Part shown: positions 1 to 10,078 of the stretch, piece by piece | Numbering within the stretch: the stretch's first letter is position 1 | Layout of the letters: each line of letters begins with the position of its first letter | Assembly: GCA_029204225.1 (NCBI GenBank) | Contig: CM055106.1 | Span: 7,163,156 to 7,227,155, forward strand | From: Diphasiastrum complanatum | Lineage: Eukaryota; Streptophyta; Lycopodiopsida; Lycopodiales; Lycopodiaceae | Direction: 5' to 3' | Length of the DNA stretch: 64,000 bases | The notes under the pieces: generated by a model | Seen by the model: only the letters and a program-made list of their open reading frames with translations | The model's database searches: none | Told to the model about the DNA's origin: nothing | Made by a program: the position numbers and the translations under genes

Positions 1-160
1 ATGTTTTGGTTCATGTTTGATCAATATCTCTTAGAGTTTGCATCTCATTTCGTATGTAGATGCTGATTTTTCTACATTGGCAGGATTGTTGGTTTGCTCC
101 TTATTGTAACCAAAGATTTGGGACATGGATTGGATCTTAAATGATCTGAAATCCTTCACA
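1..160 (+). repeat. 3' end of a copia LTR (family F)
   Basis: The segment matches the terminal part of two other copies in the window, at 23,120-23,468 on the same strand and at 43,634-44,175 inverted. The shared text runs through the block with GCTGATTTTTCTACATTGG and ends in ATCCTTCACA, the LTR 3' end defined by the solo copy at 43.6 kb. No primer-binding site follows position 160, so this is either the right end of an element or solo LTR, or a truncated junction. The left part lies outside the window. Confidence 0.7.
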
Positions 161-329
161 ATGATCAGTGTCTTGCTAGTTGGCGGTCTGACACTCTACT
201 CTTTCGTTGTGTTATGCTCATTGGCAGACTTTCATACACAGCTATTTCGTTTCTATTCTTATCTTTTTCCGCTCTATTCTTGCACTCTTCTCTGTCTTTT
301 CTTTTGATTCAGATGATAGTCTATATCTC
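161..329. other. Unassigned sequence between LTR-F end and Copia-1 gag
   Basis: A T-rich stretch with only short open frames and no recognisable domain. It lies where the Copia-1 leader and gag N-terminus would be expected, but no primer-binding site or LTR end was seen, so the Copia-1 5' end is probably deleted or lies left of the window. Confidence 0.4.
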
Positions 330-691
330 CACTGTGTGGAGTTTACAAGATATCTAAACAGAGAATTACAAGAGGGCAGAAACACCAAGTCCCAGCACCA
401 CAACAGCTGATGTGCTTCATGAAATCCCTACCTGCGTCCTATCAGCCATTGAGAATGCTCATACTGAGCCTATCGGACATGACATTAGAGAGAGCAATCA
501 GTCTTGTCATTGATAAGAGACTGATGAGGGACGAAGCAGAGGGAAGCAGTGATCAGGAGAAAGCTCTTTTCACGAAGGGAAGGAAGAAGAACAAGAACAA
601 GCCCAGATTCAACAAGACAAACACAAAGTCTTTGAGCAGAGACAACAACAACCAACAATCTTCTTCCAATGATCACTCTCACAAACCATGA
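330..691 (+). pseudogene. Copia-1 gag C-terminal part
   Basis: The frame holding the motif CFMKSLPASYQPL, followed by a segment typical of the copia gag (UBN2-type) C-terminus with L-x2-A-I-S-L-V, marks the capsid part of a Ty1/copia polyprotein. A basic, Lys/Asn/Gln-rich linker follows (about 580-680), as usual before the zinc knuckle. The frame is open only from about 356 and ends in TGA at 689-691, just before the zinc-knuckle frame, so gag is 5'-truncated and broken. It belongs with the frames at 734-3,429. Confidence 0.75.
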
Positions 692-733
692 CACACAACC
701 AATAGATGTTGGTTCAACCCAACGATACCTTGC

Positions 734-1432
734 ATGCACTGCAAGAAGAAGGGGCACTCTGCATACGATTGTAGATTCAACCCAAAAAGGAAAAACAAAG
801 ATGACAAAGCGAATGTTGCAAAGTCGTCCAAGGATGCAGACATAGGTGATGAAGCGTTCACAATATTCGATGAAGCTTCAACAAGCTACACTGAACAAGA
901 CTACGATGTAGTCATTGATTCAGGAGCAACCTCACACATCACCTACAACAAGAGAATCTTGATCGACTACAGAGAACTCAAAAATAACATAGCAGTGATT
1001 CTAGGCGATGGGAGCCAACACGATGTCAAGGGCATCGGGACTCTACAGCTACGAACACTGTCAGGTCAAGCAGAGCTACTAGGAGCACTCTACGTACCTT
1101 CACTAAGAAGAAACCTGCTATCAGTCTCCAAGATGGCAGATCTTGGAATTCGAGTTCTATTCGATGGCAATGTATGCCGGATGATCGAGAAAACAACAAA
1201 CAAGCTGCTGACAGTTGGATACAGAGAAGGTAATCTCTACCAAGCCAAGATAGTCAGCAATTCTGATAGCATACTGAATGTATCAGAAAACAAAGATCAA
1301 CTTTGGCACAGAAGAATGTATCATCTGAACATGAGAAGCCTCTATGATAGGAGCAAGAAAGACATAGTCATAGGTCTGAAAATATCCAGACCCGATACTG
1401 AGTTTTGCGAAGCCTGTCAGAAAGGCAAGTAG
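734..1432 (+). pseudogene. Copia-1 zinc knuckle, aspartic protease and GAG-pre-integrase
   Basis: This 232-codon frame carries, in order, a CCHC knuckle (C-M-H-C-x4-H-x4-C, residues about 2-15), the retropepsin active site D-S-G-A-T-S-H (about residues 62-68), and the pre-integrase block beginning LWHRRMYHLN with C-E-A-C-Q-K-G-K at the end. These processing and nucleocapsid parts act in the virus-like particle. The frame stops at TAG in GK*H, where relatives have Gln; the copy at 63.6 kb has CAA there. A single C-to-T change explains the stop. The active-site residues are intact. Confidence 0.88.
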
Positions 1433-2160
1433 CATCGAAATCCATTCTTACACGAGGGAAGAAGAGCTAAAAAAGTCCTTGAGCTCATCCACTCAGATGT
1501 TTGTGGATCGATGAAAGCTGATTCGCTATCAGGATTGAGGTATTTCCTGACGCTCATTGATGACTACAGCCGGATGACAACGATCTATTACTTAAAGAAA
1601 AAATCTGAAGTGTTTGGCTCTTTCAAGAAGTTCGTGGCATTCGCAGAGAGACACACCTCAAAGAAGATTCAGATCATCGGATCTTATAACGGAGGTGAGT
1701 ACACTAGAGCACGAAAATTTTAAGATTATGCCAAAAACAAGGAATAGAACATCAATTCACTCTTGCGTACACACCCGAATATAATGGTGTCGCAGAAAGA
1801 AAAAATAGGACGCTAGTCGAAGGAGCCAGATGCATGATGGCACATGTTTAATTGCCAAGTCAATTTTGGGCTGAGGCAATAGTTGCAGTAGTACACCTGC
1901 AGAACAAATCAACAACAATAGCCCTGGAAAACAAAACACTATACAAAATGTGGACAGATAGAAAGCATGATCTGTCATACGTGCATGTATTCAGATGTGC
2001 AGCATACAAGCACATACCAAAAGAACAAAGACGCAAGTTTGATGAACAAAGACGCAAGTTTGATGAAAAATCAGAGCATACAATCATGGTCGGATACTCG
2101 AACGGATCACAAGTGTACAGACTCTACAATCCAACTACAAAAAAAAGTCGTGTCGAGTAG
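1433..2160 (+). pseudogene. Copia-1 integrase core, decayed
   Basis: Several short frames give the integrase core: the first catalytic Asp in IHSDVCGS, then a segment ending SYNGGEY where the family has S-D-N-G-G-E-Y, so the second catalytic Asp reads Tyr. The Glu region NGVAERKNRT is still visible near 1,780-1,815. Stops interrupt the frame near 1,721, 1,747 and 1,850. A 21-bp exact tandem duplication (2,023-2,064) repeats seven residues, EQRRKFD. The product could not work as an integrase. Confidence 0.85.
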
Positions 2161-3429
2161 AGATGTGAAGTTCGATGAGTCCACATTCCATCAAATCATA
2201 ATATTGAACCCTAGACTCCAGAGCAATAGGAAGCCGAAGATCAATCCGACGAAGAAAAAACATTTGAACAGTGACAAATCGAATCCAAAAGTTGACAAGA
2301 CAAAGAAGACCTCCAGATCGATACACTGACAATCTTCATTGGAGCGAAGAAACAGAGTTCGAGAACTACAACTTCACTGAAGAGCTAGCAACATATCTAG
2401 AAGTTGTCCAGAGTCTAGAAGGAGAATTTTGGAAACATGCAATGTCAGAGAAAATCGAATCAACGAGGCAAACTGAGGCATGGACAGTAGAGCCACTGCT
2501 TAAAGATAAAAAAATCATCGATTGCAAATGGGTATACAAAAAGAAAATCAAATTAGATGGCACTGTCGGACGCTACAAAGCAAGGCTTGTCACAAAGGGC
2601 TACACACAAAGGTACGACATCGATTATTTCAATACGTATTCACCAATGGTAAAAATGACAAGCATTCAACTGCTCCTTGCATACGCTACACAATACAATC
2701 TGGAAATTCACTAAATTGATGTAAAGACAGATTTTCTCCTCAGAGATCTAGAGGAAGAAATCTTCATGAAGCAGCCTGAAGGATTTGAAGACCCCAACAA
2801 TCGACAATATCTTTGTCGATTGCAGCGATGCATTTATGGTCTGAAGCAGGCATCACGAGCTTGATATAAGAAGCTCGACAGTCTTCTAAAGTCTCTAACT
2901 TCACTCCTACGCAACCAGACTGCAATGTCAATATAAAAAAAGTAGGAAGAGATTTTGTGATTTTGACTATATTTGTGGATGACTTTCTAATGATAGGAAA
3001 CTCCTTGATGCTAATCAAGGAAACAAAGAGTCAAATTTCCGAAAATTATGAAATCACAGATGTGGGAGAAGCAACAAAGTGCCTTGGGCTGGAGATTAGA
3101 AGAGATCGAATAAGAAGAGAAATACATCTGAGTCACTCAGAGTACGCTCGAAAAGTGCTGAAGCAGTACCGAGTGATGGACTACAAAGAAAAAGCCACAC
3201 CAATGACAGCTGGAGCCAGATTAACGAAGCAGGATTGTCCGAAAACAGATGAGGAGACAGAAGATGGAAGGTGTACCCTACCAAAATCTAATCGGTAGTC
3301 TGATGATGTACCTCACAATCTGCACTAGACCCGATTTGGTTTTCTTTGTCTATGCTTTAAGCCAATTTTATTCGAATCCTAGCATGGCGCATTGGCAAAT
3401 GGCGAAACGAATCCTACAATATCTAAAGG
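2161..3429 (+). pseudogene. Copia-1 reverse transcriptase and start of RNase H
   Basis: The RT begins with the copia signature C-K-W-V-Y-K-K-K and [13 protein letters not shown] (about 2,520-2,610), continues with Y-G-L-K-Q-A-S (2,836-) and the catalytic FVDD box in TIFVDDFLMIG (about 2,967-3,000). Internal stops at 2,712 and 2,862 and frameshifts near 2,930 and 3,290 break it. The frame runs up to ILQYLKG, where Copia-2 is inserted at 3,430. The RNase H continues at 8,839. Confidence 0.88.
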
Positions 3430-4042
3430 TGTCAAAATATTGAAAAAATCTATCTAATGTTGTAAGTAGGGGTCCTAAAAATGCCAAAGATGAATTGAGC
3501 TCTTTTGGCTTAGTAAAGACCCATCTTAGAATAAAATATTCAAGGTAGGTAGAAGTAGAAACTCGAGCTACCATAGGAATTACCATTTGTTCTTTGCATG
3601 CCACATTTAATGCATGAAAAGACTAGGTGACACAACTAGACTAATTGAGGTGGCTTCAATAAGTCTAGATAGCTTGAGAGGTGGATTCATAACTCCAATT
3701 CAACTCAAAGTAGGAGAAGAGTCCATGGATCTATATATATGTGATGTACTTTCATTGAGAAGATGATAAAATTTGTGTGTAATGCAAATTTGGAGACTAA
3801 GCTTATTGTGCCCTCTCTCTCTACTCGAGTTTGTACTTTCATTTTCTCTCTCTAGCCGAGTTGAGGCATTTATTGTGCTTAGTTTCATGTTTTGTTGACA
3901 GATCTTGCTTGTAACACAATAATATTTCTTGTATGTTCAGCTTTCCTATTGTCAACCAATGCTAGTCTGATCTTTATGGTATTATTGGGCTTAGGAGATC
4001 AAAAGTACATGTGTAGGGCATCCCACACGTGTGAATTCAACA
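3430..4042 (+). repeat. Copia-2 5' LTR
   Basis: Starts TGTCAAAATATTG and ends ATTCAACA, with the primer site immediately after. It contains the palindrome CACACGTGTG at 4,024-4,033 and pyrimidine-rich CTCTCT blocks. It pairs with 8,226-8,838 at identical length. Confidence 0.95.
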
Positions 4043-4055
4043 TGGTATCAGAGCC
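4043..4055 (+). promoter_or_regulatory. Copia-2 primer-binding site
   Basis: TGGTATCAGAGCC directly abuts the LTR end. It is the plant copia primer site complementary to the 3' end of initiator-Met tRNA. Confidence 0.93.
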
Positions 4056-4798
4056 TACCTAAGATTTACAAGCAAATCTAATAAAAAAGTTTGCAAATCT
4101 GATCAGATTTCAAGCTAGGAATTGTCTAGATTCTACTTTCTAGCTAGTTTGCAGTTTTCTGGTGATTTAGAGCTTCAAACCACTTTGAATGGTCCAAATC
4201 AGATACTGTACGGAATTTCAGGTGTTGGCACGTGTGAAATCCGCCCATATTCAGTTTGGTGGTTCTCTCTCACCTTAGATCCAAATTTCATGCAAATTAG
4301 CCCACTAGAAAGCTCAAAATGTGTAGAATCTGATGCAATTTGAATCATGACAATTGGATAAGCCAATGAGAAGTTATAAGCTTTTGAAGAGTCGTAGGTA
4401 GGGCGCCTAGACCTGTGGCAAATTGTGAGTACATGTCATTTATTGCTTGATTGATCACAAAAATCATCCATAAGTTGACCAATCTCATCTATATGTGATT
4501 GAGACAAAATTTATAGGTTCTAGACAAATTGTTTCATACAAATAGATTGTATTTGAGTCAATTTGACATTTTTGGAGTATTTCACACGTGTGAAATTCAG
4601 AGAACCATAACTTTTGTCATACTTCATCTTTTTTTATATTTCAAATCTTGTTTTAGAAAGATTGTCAAGCTAGTGAGATCTATGTCACAATTTTTTGTTT
4701 TGTCTTACATAGGATTTGATTTTTTGCCCTTGATTGGTTCATATAGTGAGAAGATAAGCAATTTTTTCATCCATCTTTTTTTATTTCCATCATTCTTT
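4056..4798 (+). other. Copia-2 untranslated leader
   Basis: No coding domain is seen. The leader contains an exact CACACGTGTG at 4,583-4,592 and a near copy (GCACGTGTG) near 4,230, the same motif as in the LTR. Confidence 0.6.
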
Positions 4799-6018
4799 AT
4801 GACTTCAATGTGTGTCTTTCTATTAGAAGCAAGTGAAAGATTGTCAACCTCCAATTACTCAATTTGGAAGGTTAGGATGGAATCTGTCTTAATACTACAA
4901 GATGTGATGGATATTGTACTTGGTATCAAAGAAGAACCACAAATTCCTCAAGAAATTCCAAAGTACAAAAAGAGAGCTAGGATGGCTCTGCATTATATTA
5001 AGATGAATGTCTCAAATAATATCTTAAGAGAAATTGGTGCTTGTACTAATGCCAAAGATGCTTGGGATACTCTCGAGTCCATCTGTGAGGCAAAGAATAC
5101 TTCTAGACTTCTAACACTAAGAAACCAAATTTTTTAAAGTGTACAGAGAAGTGATGAATGTGCTTCAGCTTATGTAATGATAGTTAAAGACCTCCATAGA
5201 GAATTGTCATGCATAGGAGACTTCATCAACCAAAATGAACTTGTCCAAGTCATAGTTAATGGGTCAAAGGAGGAATATGACAACCTTGTTCAGAGTTATG
5301 CCATTAAGGAGGAGCTACCAAGTTTGGAAGCACTCCAAAGTGTGCTCATTTCTGAAGAATCAGGACAAGAGTATAAACTCTTGAAAATGGAGAGACTGTC
5401 TCTCGACATTGATGGTAAAGCCCTCTTTACCAAAGACAAGCACAAGACAAGAAGTAAGAATCAACACCAATCCTCTTTAAGCAAGAACAATTTTATTTCC
5501 AAGGAGAAAGGAGAAGAGGATGAGTCCTCTCAAGCTTTCACATCCAAGAAGAAGAAGAAAAACATCAGGTGTTTCTTTTGTGGCAAGAAGGGGCATTATG
5601 CCACCAATTGTTTCAAGAAGAAGAGTCAATTCAAGCAAGCCAACATTTCTAATGAAGAGAAGGAAGATGCTCATGCAAGTGATGGAGAGGGATCTCTTAT
5701 GGTCTCGAGTTTTTCTGCATCACCTTTCAAGAAGGATGGTTCGTGGTATATCGACAATGGAGCTTCCTCGCATATGTGTAGCTCCAAGCATTCTTTTTCA
5801 TCCATGTCACCTTATGAAGGAGCCAAGAAGTCCATCTACACAGCAAATGATCATGAGTGTGCTATTGAAGGCATAGGGACCATTCCCTTAAAGCTTTCTT
5901 CATCAAAAGTTCTTTCTCTGTCTAAAGTACTTTTTGTTCCTAAGTTAACAAAAAATCTTATTAGTGTTGGGCAATTGTTTGATAGTGGACTAGATGTGAA
6001 TTTCAATGTTAATAGCTA
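4799..6018 (+). pseudogene. Copia-2 gag and aspartic protease
   Basis: The likely start MTSMCVFLLEASERLSTSNY opens a UBN2-type gag (W-K-V-R-M-E motif). One in-frame TAA at 5,135-5,137 splits it; the same frame resumes at once and reaches 6,018. The CCHC knuckle CFFCGKKGHYATNC lies at about 5,569-5,610, and the protease site reads Y-I-D-N-G-A-S-S-H at about 5,747-5,775. The active-site triad is D-N-G where the family has D-S/T-G, so protease activity is doubtful. The frame then ends at a deletion joint and continues with RT, with no integrase in between. Confidence 0.88.
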
Positions 6019-6699
6019 GTGGATCCACCACCTAACATGCATATTATTGGATGCAAGTGGGTATTCAAGATCAAGTACAATCATGATGGCTCCATCAACA
6101 AGTACAAGGCAAGATTATGTGCTAAAGGCTTTACACAAATATATGGCCTTGACTATGAAGAAACCTTTGCTCTTGTAGCAAAGATGGTGACAATAAGAAT
6201 CATAATCTCTCTTGCCTTATTTTTTAAGTGAAAATTGTTTCAACTTGATGTCTCCAACACTTTTTTGAATGGCTATCTTGAGAAGGAGATATACATGGAA
6301 TAGCCTCAAGGATTTATCAAGGATAAATCTAAGGTGTGTTTGCTATTTAGAAGTCTTTATGGCTTGAAGCAAGCACCTAGATCATGGTATTCAAGACTCA
6401 ACAACTTTCTACTTTCATTAGGATTTGTGCTTAGTGACTATGATCCTTCTATGTACTTAAAGTTTGATGGTAGTAATATTGTCATTCTTCTAATCTATGT
6501 AGATGACATTATTCTTAGTGGAAGTTGTTTGATGCTAGTTCAAGAAACCAAAGATACATTAGGAAAAGAATTTAAAATGCAAGATCTAGGAGAGATCCAT
6601 TACATTTTAGGCCTTGAGATTGATTTTCATGAAGAGTATGTTTTTATTTGTCAATCTAGATATGTCTTTTCTATATTGAGAAAATTCAATATGCAAAAT
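6019..6699 (+). pseudogene. Copia-2 reverse transcriptase (first part)
   Basis: Clear copia RT: C-K-W-V-F-K-I-K, Y-K-A-R-L-C-A-K-G-F-T-Q, then Y-G-L-K-Q-A-P-R-S-W and the catalytic YVDD in LLIYVDDIILSGS (about 6,490-6,530). Stops at 6,229-6,231 (TGA) and 6,301-6,303 (TAG) break an otherwise well-kept frame. At 6,699 the frame is cut by the solo LTR and resumes at 7,446 after removal of one target-site copy. Confidence 0.9.
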
Positions 6700-7445
6700 T
6701 GAAGTGGGTTTCTTTCCTTGCCTAACCTGAATCCAAGATATAGTCAATCTAGCATCAAAGAAACAGAGTTAGTTGTCACCCGTAGGTTCATTCCCATGAG
6801 AGTAATAGCATATTTCAGATCTCAACATGAATGGAAGATCTAACACTAACATCCATTAGCACTAAGTATTAACACTACATCCATTAACCCTACTTCCACA
6901 ACAATGATAGAAACTTACTCTTCTCTCTCTCCCTTTCTCTCTCACAAAAAGCATAAGAAATAGCAATCCCAATAATGATCAGATCCAACAATTAGCAAAA
7001 TCCAAAGAAAACATGAGAAATGGAGAAAAAGAGAGGAAGAGCAAGGACATTCATCAATCCATTTCTAAAGAGAACCAATCTGCTTTATTGAAATGAGGAA
7101 ATGAACATGAGGACTAACTTGAGTTGGTCTTTTTTTTATAGTAGAGAGGAGGACCATGGCCTCTGAATTTTATTGGTCCAGTCTTGCCTCTCTTTTTATT
7201 CAAATTTAAAAAAGTGTGGGAACCATCAAAATCGGAGGGAAACCCAACTTTATTCACTAACTTGACATTTAGGCCCTACGACATTAAAAGTCCCGCAAAA
7301 AGGCCTAAAGTCCTTTATTAACTTTTAACTAATCAATTAAATAACTATGTGGTCATCGGGTTGGACTTACACATGCAGGGGGCCAAATCCCTCTCACTTA
7401 TTAACTAGAGTTAGGGTTGCCTTGGGATTTGCAAACCCTCCAACA
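6700..7445 (-). mobile_element. Solo LTR of the Gypsy-1 family inside Copia-2
   Basis: 746 bp matching the Gypsy-1 LTRs at 9,270-10,028 and 29,195-29,937. Read on the plus strand it starts TGAAGTGGGTTTC (TGTAGTGGG in relatives) and ends CCCTCCAACA. A perfect 5-bp target duplication AAAAT lies at 6,695-6,699 and 7,446-7,450. No interior sequence remains, so it formed by LTR-LTR recombination after insertion in the Copia-2 RT. Confidence 0.95.
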
Positions 7446-8207
7446 AAAATTGTAAAGGCATAGATACTCCCATGGAGCAACATGTAAAAGATCCTATTAA
7501 AGGTGATGAAATATCCTTCGAGGACATCACACTTTATAGGAGTCCTATAGGCTCTTTAATTTGGCTTACTATCACTAGACCTTATTTGAGCTATTGTGTG
7601 CACAAATTGAGTCCATTTATGCAAGATCCTAAGATCCGACATTGGAAGATGGCCAAGAGAGTTCTAAGATATGTATCTTCTACTCAAGATTATGGTTTAT
7701 TGTACAAGAATGAAGATCTAACCATTGTTGGCTATTCGAATTCCGATTTTGCAAGTGATAAAATGGATCGAAAGTCCATTAATGCATATACTATCTTTCT
7801 TGGAGGCAACCTTGTGTCTTGGCTTTCAAAGAAGCAAGATACCATATCTCTATCTTCTTGTGAGGCCGAGTACAAAGCACTCACTACAACAACTAAAGAG
7901 GTGCTTTGGATCAAGACGTTAATCATGGAGCTGAAGTGCATCAAAGAGGATGATCTTCCCTTGATCAAATGTGACAACATATCGGCACAAGCTCTTGCAA
8001 ACAATCCTATTTTTCATGCAAGAAGCAAGCATATAGGCACACCATTTTGTAAGGGAAAAGCTCATTGGAGGTGAAATCAACTTGAAACATGTCGACACAT
8101 CTTCATGTATTGCTGATCTTCTCACAAAGCCACTTTGCAAAAGTGCCTTCTCAAAGCATAGATCTAATTTTGGTCTTATCTCAAGATCGATGCTTGATCC
8201 ACATTAG
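7446..8207 (+). pseudogene. Copia-2 RT end and RNase H
   Basis: The frame resumes with TPMEQHVK and carries the RNase H block: Asp in SNSDFASDKMDRKS, Glu in SSCEAEYKA, Asp in KCDNISAQ. A frameshift near 8,040-8,060 moves the frame to the terminal segment with D-T-S-S-C-I-A-D-L-L-T-K-P-L and the stop near 8,205. A purine run TGAGGAG (8,219-8,225) directly before the 3' LTR is the polypurine tract. Confidence 0.88.
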
Positions 8208-8225
8208 ATACATTTTTATGAGGAG

Positions 8226-8838
8226 TGTCAAAATATTGGAAAAATCTATCTAATGTTGTAAGTAGGGGTCCTAAAAATGCCAAAGATGAATTGAGCTCTT
8301 TTGGCTTAGTAAAGACCCATCTTAGAATAAAATATTCAAGGTAGGTAGAAGTAGAAACTCGAGCTACCATAGGAATTGCCATTTGTACTTTGCATGCCAC
8401 ATTTAATACATGAAAAGGCTAGGTGGCACAATTAGACATATTGAGGTGGCTTCAATAAGTCTAGATAGCTTGAGAGGTGGATTCATAACTCCAATTCAAC
8501 TCAAAGTAGGAGAAGAGTCCATGGATCTATATATATGTGATGTACTCTCATTGAGAAGATGATGAAATTTGTGTGTAATTCAAATTTGGAGACTAAGTTT
8601 TTTGTGCCCTCTCTCTCTACTCGAGTTTGTACTTTTATTTTCTCTCTCTAGACGAGTTGAGACATTTATTGTGCTTAGTTTCATGTTTTGTTGACAGATC
8701 TTGCTTGTAACACAATAATATTTCTTGTATGATCAGCTTTCCTATTGTCAACCAATGCTAGTCTGATCTTTATGGTATTATTGGGCTTAGGAAATCAAAA
8801 GTACATGTGTAGGGCGTCCCACACGTGTGAATTCAATA
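8226..8838 (+). repeat. Copia-2 3' LTR
   Basis: 613 bp, starts TGTCAAAATATTGG, ends ATTCAATA (terminal CA changed to TA). It contains CACACGTGTG at 8,820-8,829. The pair with 3,430-4,042 defines the element. Confidence 0.95.
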
Positions 8839-9269
8839 GAAGGGTACCCAAAACATGGGATTAATCTACAAAGTTGATAAAGAAGACAAAGGATTCAAGC
8901 TGCACCATTACAATGATGCAAGCTGGGCAAGCTGCAAAGACGACAGCAAGTCCATGACAGGAGGATGTTTGATTGCGTGCGGAGCAGCAATCAGCTAGAC
9001 CTGCAAGAAACAAACCTTGGTGGTTCAATCCTCATGCGAAGCTGAATATGTCGCAGCTTCAAAGATGGTGAACGAGGTGGTATGGTTGCAGATGATGTTG
9101 GAGGCAATTGGCATACCACAAGGAGAACCATGCATGTTAATGATGGATTCTCAAAGTGCCATATATCTGTCCCAAGATCATGTTTTCTATTCAGAGACAA
9201 AACATATACCTCTGAAGTACCATCATATTCGAGACTTGATCTCGAAAGGAGAGCTCAAGGTTCAGTACA
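8839..9269 (+). pseudogene. Copia-1 RNase H, middle segment
   Basis: Directly after Copia-2 the Copia-1 frame resumes with G-T-Q-N-M-G-L-I-Y and gives RNase H: Asp in YNDASWAS, Glu in SSCEAEYVAASK, Asp in MMDSQSAIYLSQ, then the tail with K-H-I-P-L-K-Y-H-H-I-R. One TAG near 8,997 interrupts it. The frame stops at codons for VQY, where Gypsy-1 begins; the 5-mer GTACA (9,265-9,269) is the left target-site copy. It continues at 29,938. Confidence 0.9.
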
Positions 9270-10028
9270 TGTAGTGGGTTTCTTTCCTTGCCTAACTTGA
9301 ATTCAAGATCTAGTCAATCTAGCATCAAAGAGACGGAGTTAGTTGTCACGCGTAGGTTTGTTCCCATGAGAGCAATAGTATAGTTCAGATTCCAACATGA
9401 ATAGAGGAATTAACACTAACATCCATTAACACTAAGCATTAACACTACATCCATTAACCCTACTTCCATTAATCCTAATCCACAACAATGATAGAAACTT
9501 ACTCTTCTCTCTCTCCCTTTCTCTCTCACAAAAAGCATAAGAAATAGCAATCTCAATAACGATCAGATCCAACAATTAGCAAAATCCAAAGAAAGCATGA
9601 GAAATGAAGAAAAAGAGAGGAAGAGCAAGGACATTCATCAATCCATTTCTAAAGAGAACCAATCTGCTTTATTGAAATGAGGAAATGAACATCAGGAGTA
9701 ACTCGAGTTGGTCCTTTTTTATAGTAGAGAGGAGGACCCTGGCCTCTGAATCCTATTGGTCCAGTCTTGCCTCTCTTTTTATTCAAATTTAAAAAAGTGT
9801 GGGAACCATCAAAACTGGAGGGAAACCCAACTTTATTCACTAACTTGATATTTAGGCCCTGCGACATTAAAAGTCCCGCAAAAGGGCCTAAAATCCTTTA
9901 TTAACTTTTAACTAATCAATCAAATAACTATGTGGTCATCGGGTTGGACTTACACACGCAGGGTGCCAAATCCCTCTCACTTATTAACTAGGGTTAGGGT
10001 CGCCTTGGGATTTGCAAACCCTCCAACA
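9270..10028 (-). repeat. Gypsy-1 3' LTR
   Basis: 759 bp. On the plus strand it starts TGTAGTGGGTTTC and ends CCCTCCAACA. On the minus strand a TATA box (TATAAAAAAGG, about 9,713-9,724) precedes an AATAAAG signal about 50 bases downstream, as in an LTR U3-R. A 12-bp insertion relative to the 5' LTR duplicates a TACTTCCATTAA-type block. Confidence 0.93.
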
Positions 10029-10048
10029 GTATCTCCCACCAAAACTGG
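10029..10048 (-). promoter_or_regulatory. Gypsy-1 polypurine tract
   Basis: On the minus strand the purine-rich TGGTGGGAGATAC directly precedes the LTR start TGTTGGAGGG. The same sequence precedes the copy at 21,495 on the plus strand, which supports its role as plus-strand primer. Confidence 0.75.
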
Positions 10049-10078
10049 TGGCGGTCCCACGACACCTGCAATATGCAG

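Larger units (their letters stand above)
3430..8838 (+). mobile_element. Copia-2, non-autonomous Ty1/copia retrotransposon nested in Copia-1
   Basis: Two 613-bp LTRs flank a 4.2-kb interior with a Met-tRNA type primer site, gag, protease, RT and RNase H in copia order, but the integrase region is missing between 6,018 and 6,019. Flanking 5-mers are AAAGG (3,425-3,429) and GAAGG (8,839-8,843), a target duplication with one mismatch. The interior is itself split by a solo gypsy LTR at 6,700-7,445. By hand count the LTRs differ at about 21 of 613 sites (about 3.4%). Lacking integrase, it would have needed another element's integrase to move, or lost its own after insertion. Confidence 0.93.

Noticed and set aside
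125-410. Short plus-strand frames at the left edge as host genes
   Set aside because: They overlap an LTR end or unassigned retroelement leader and show no domain.
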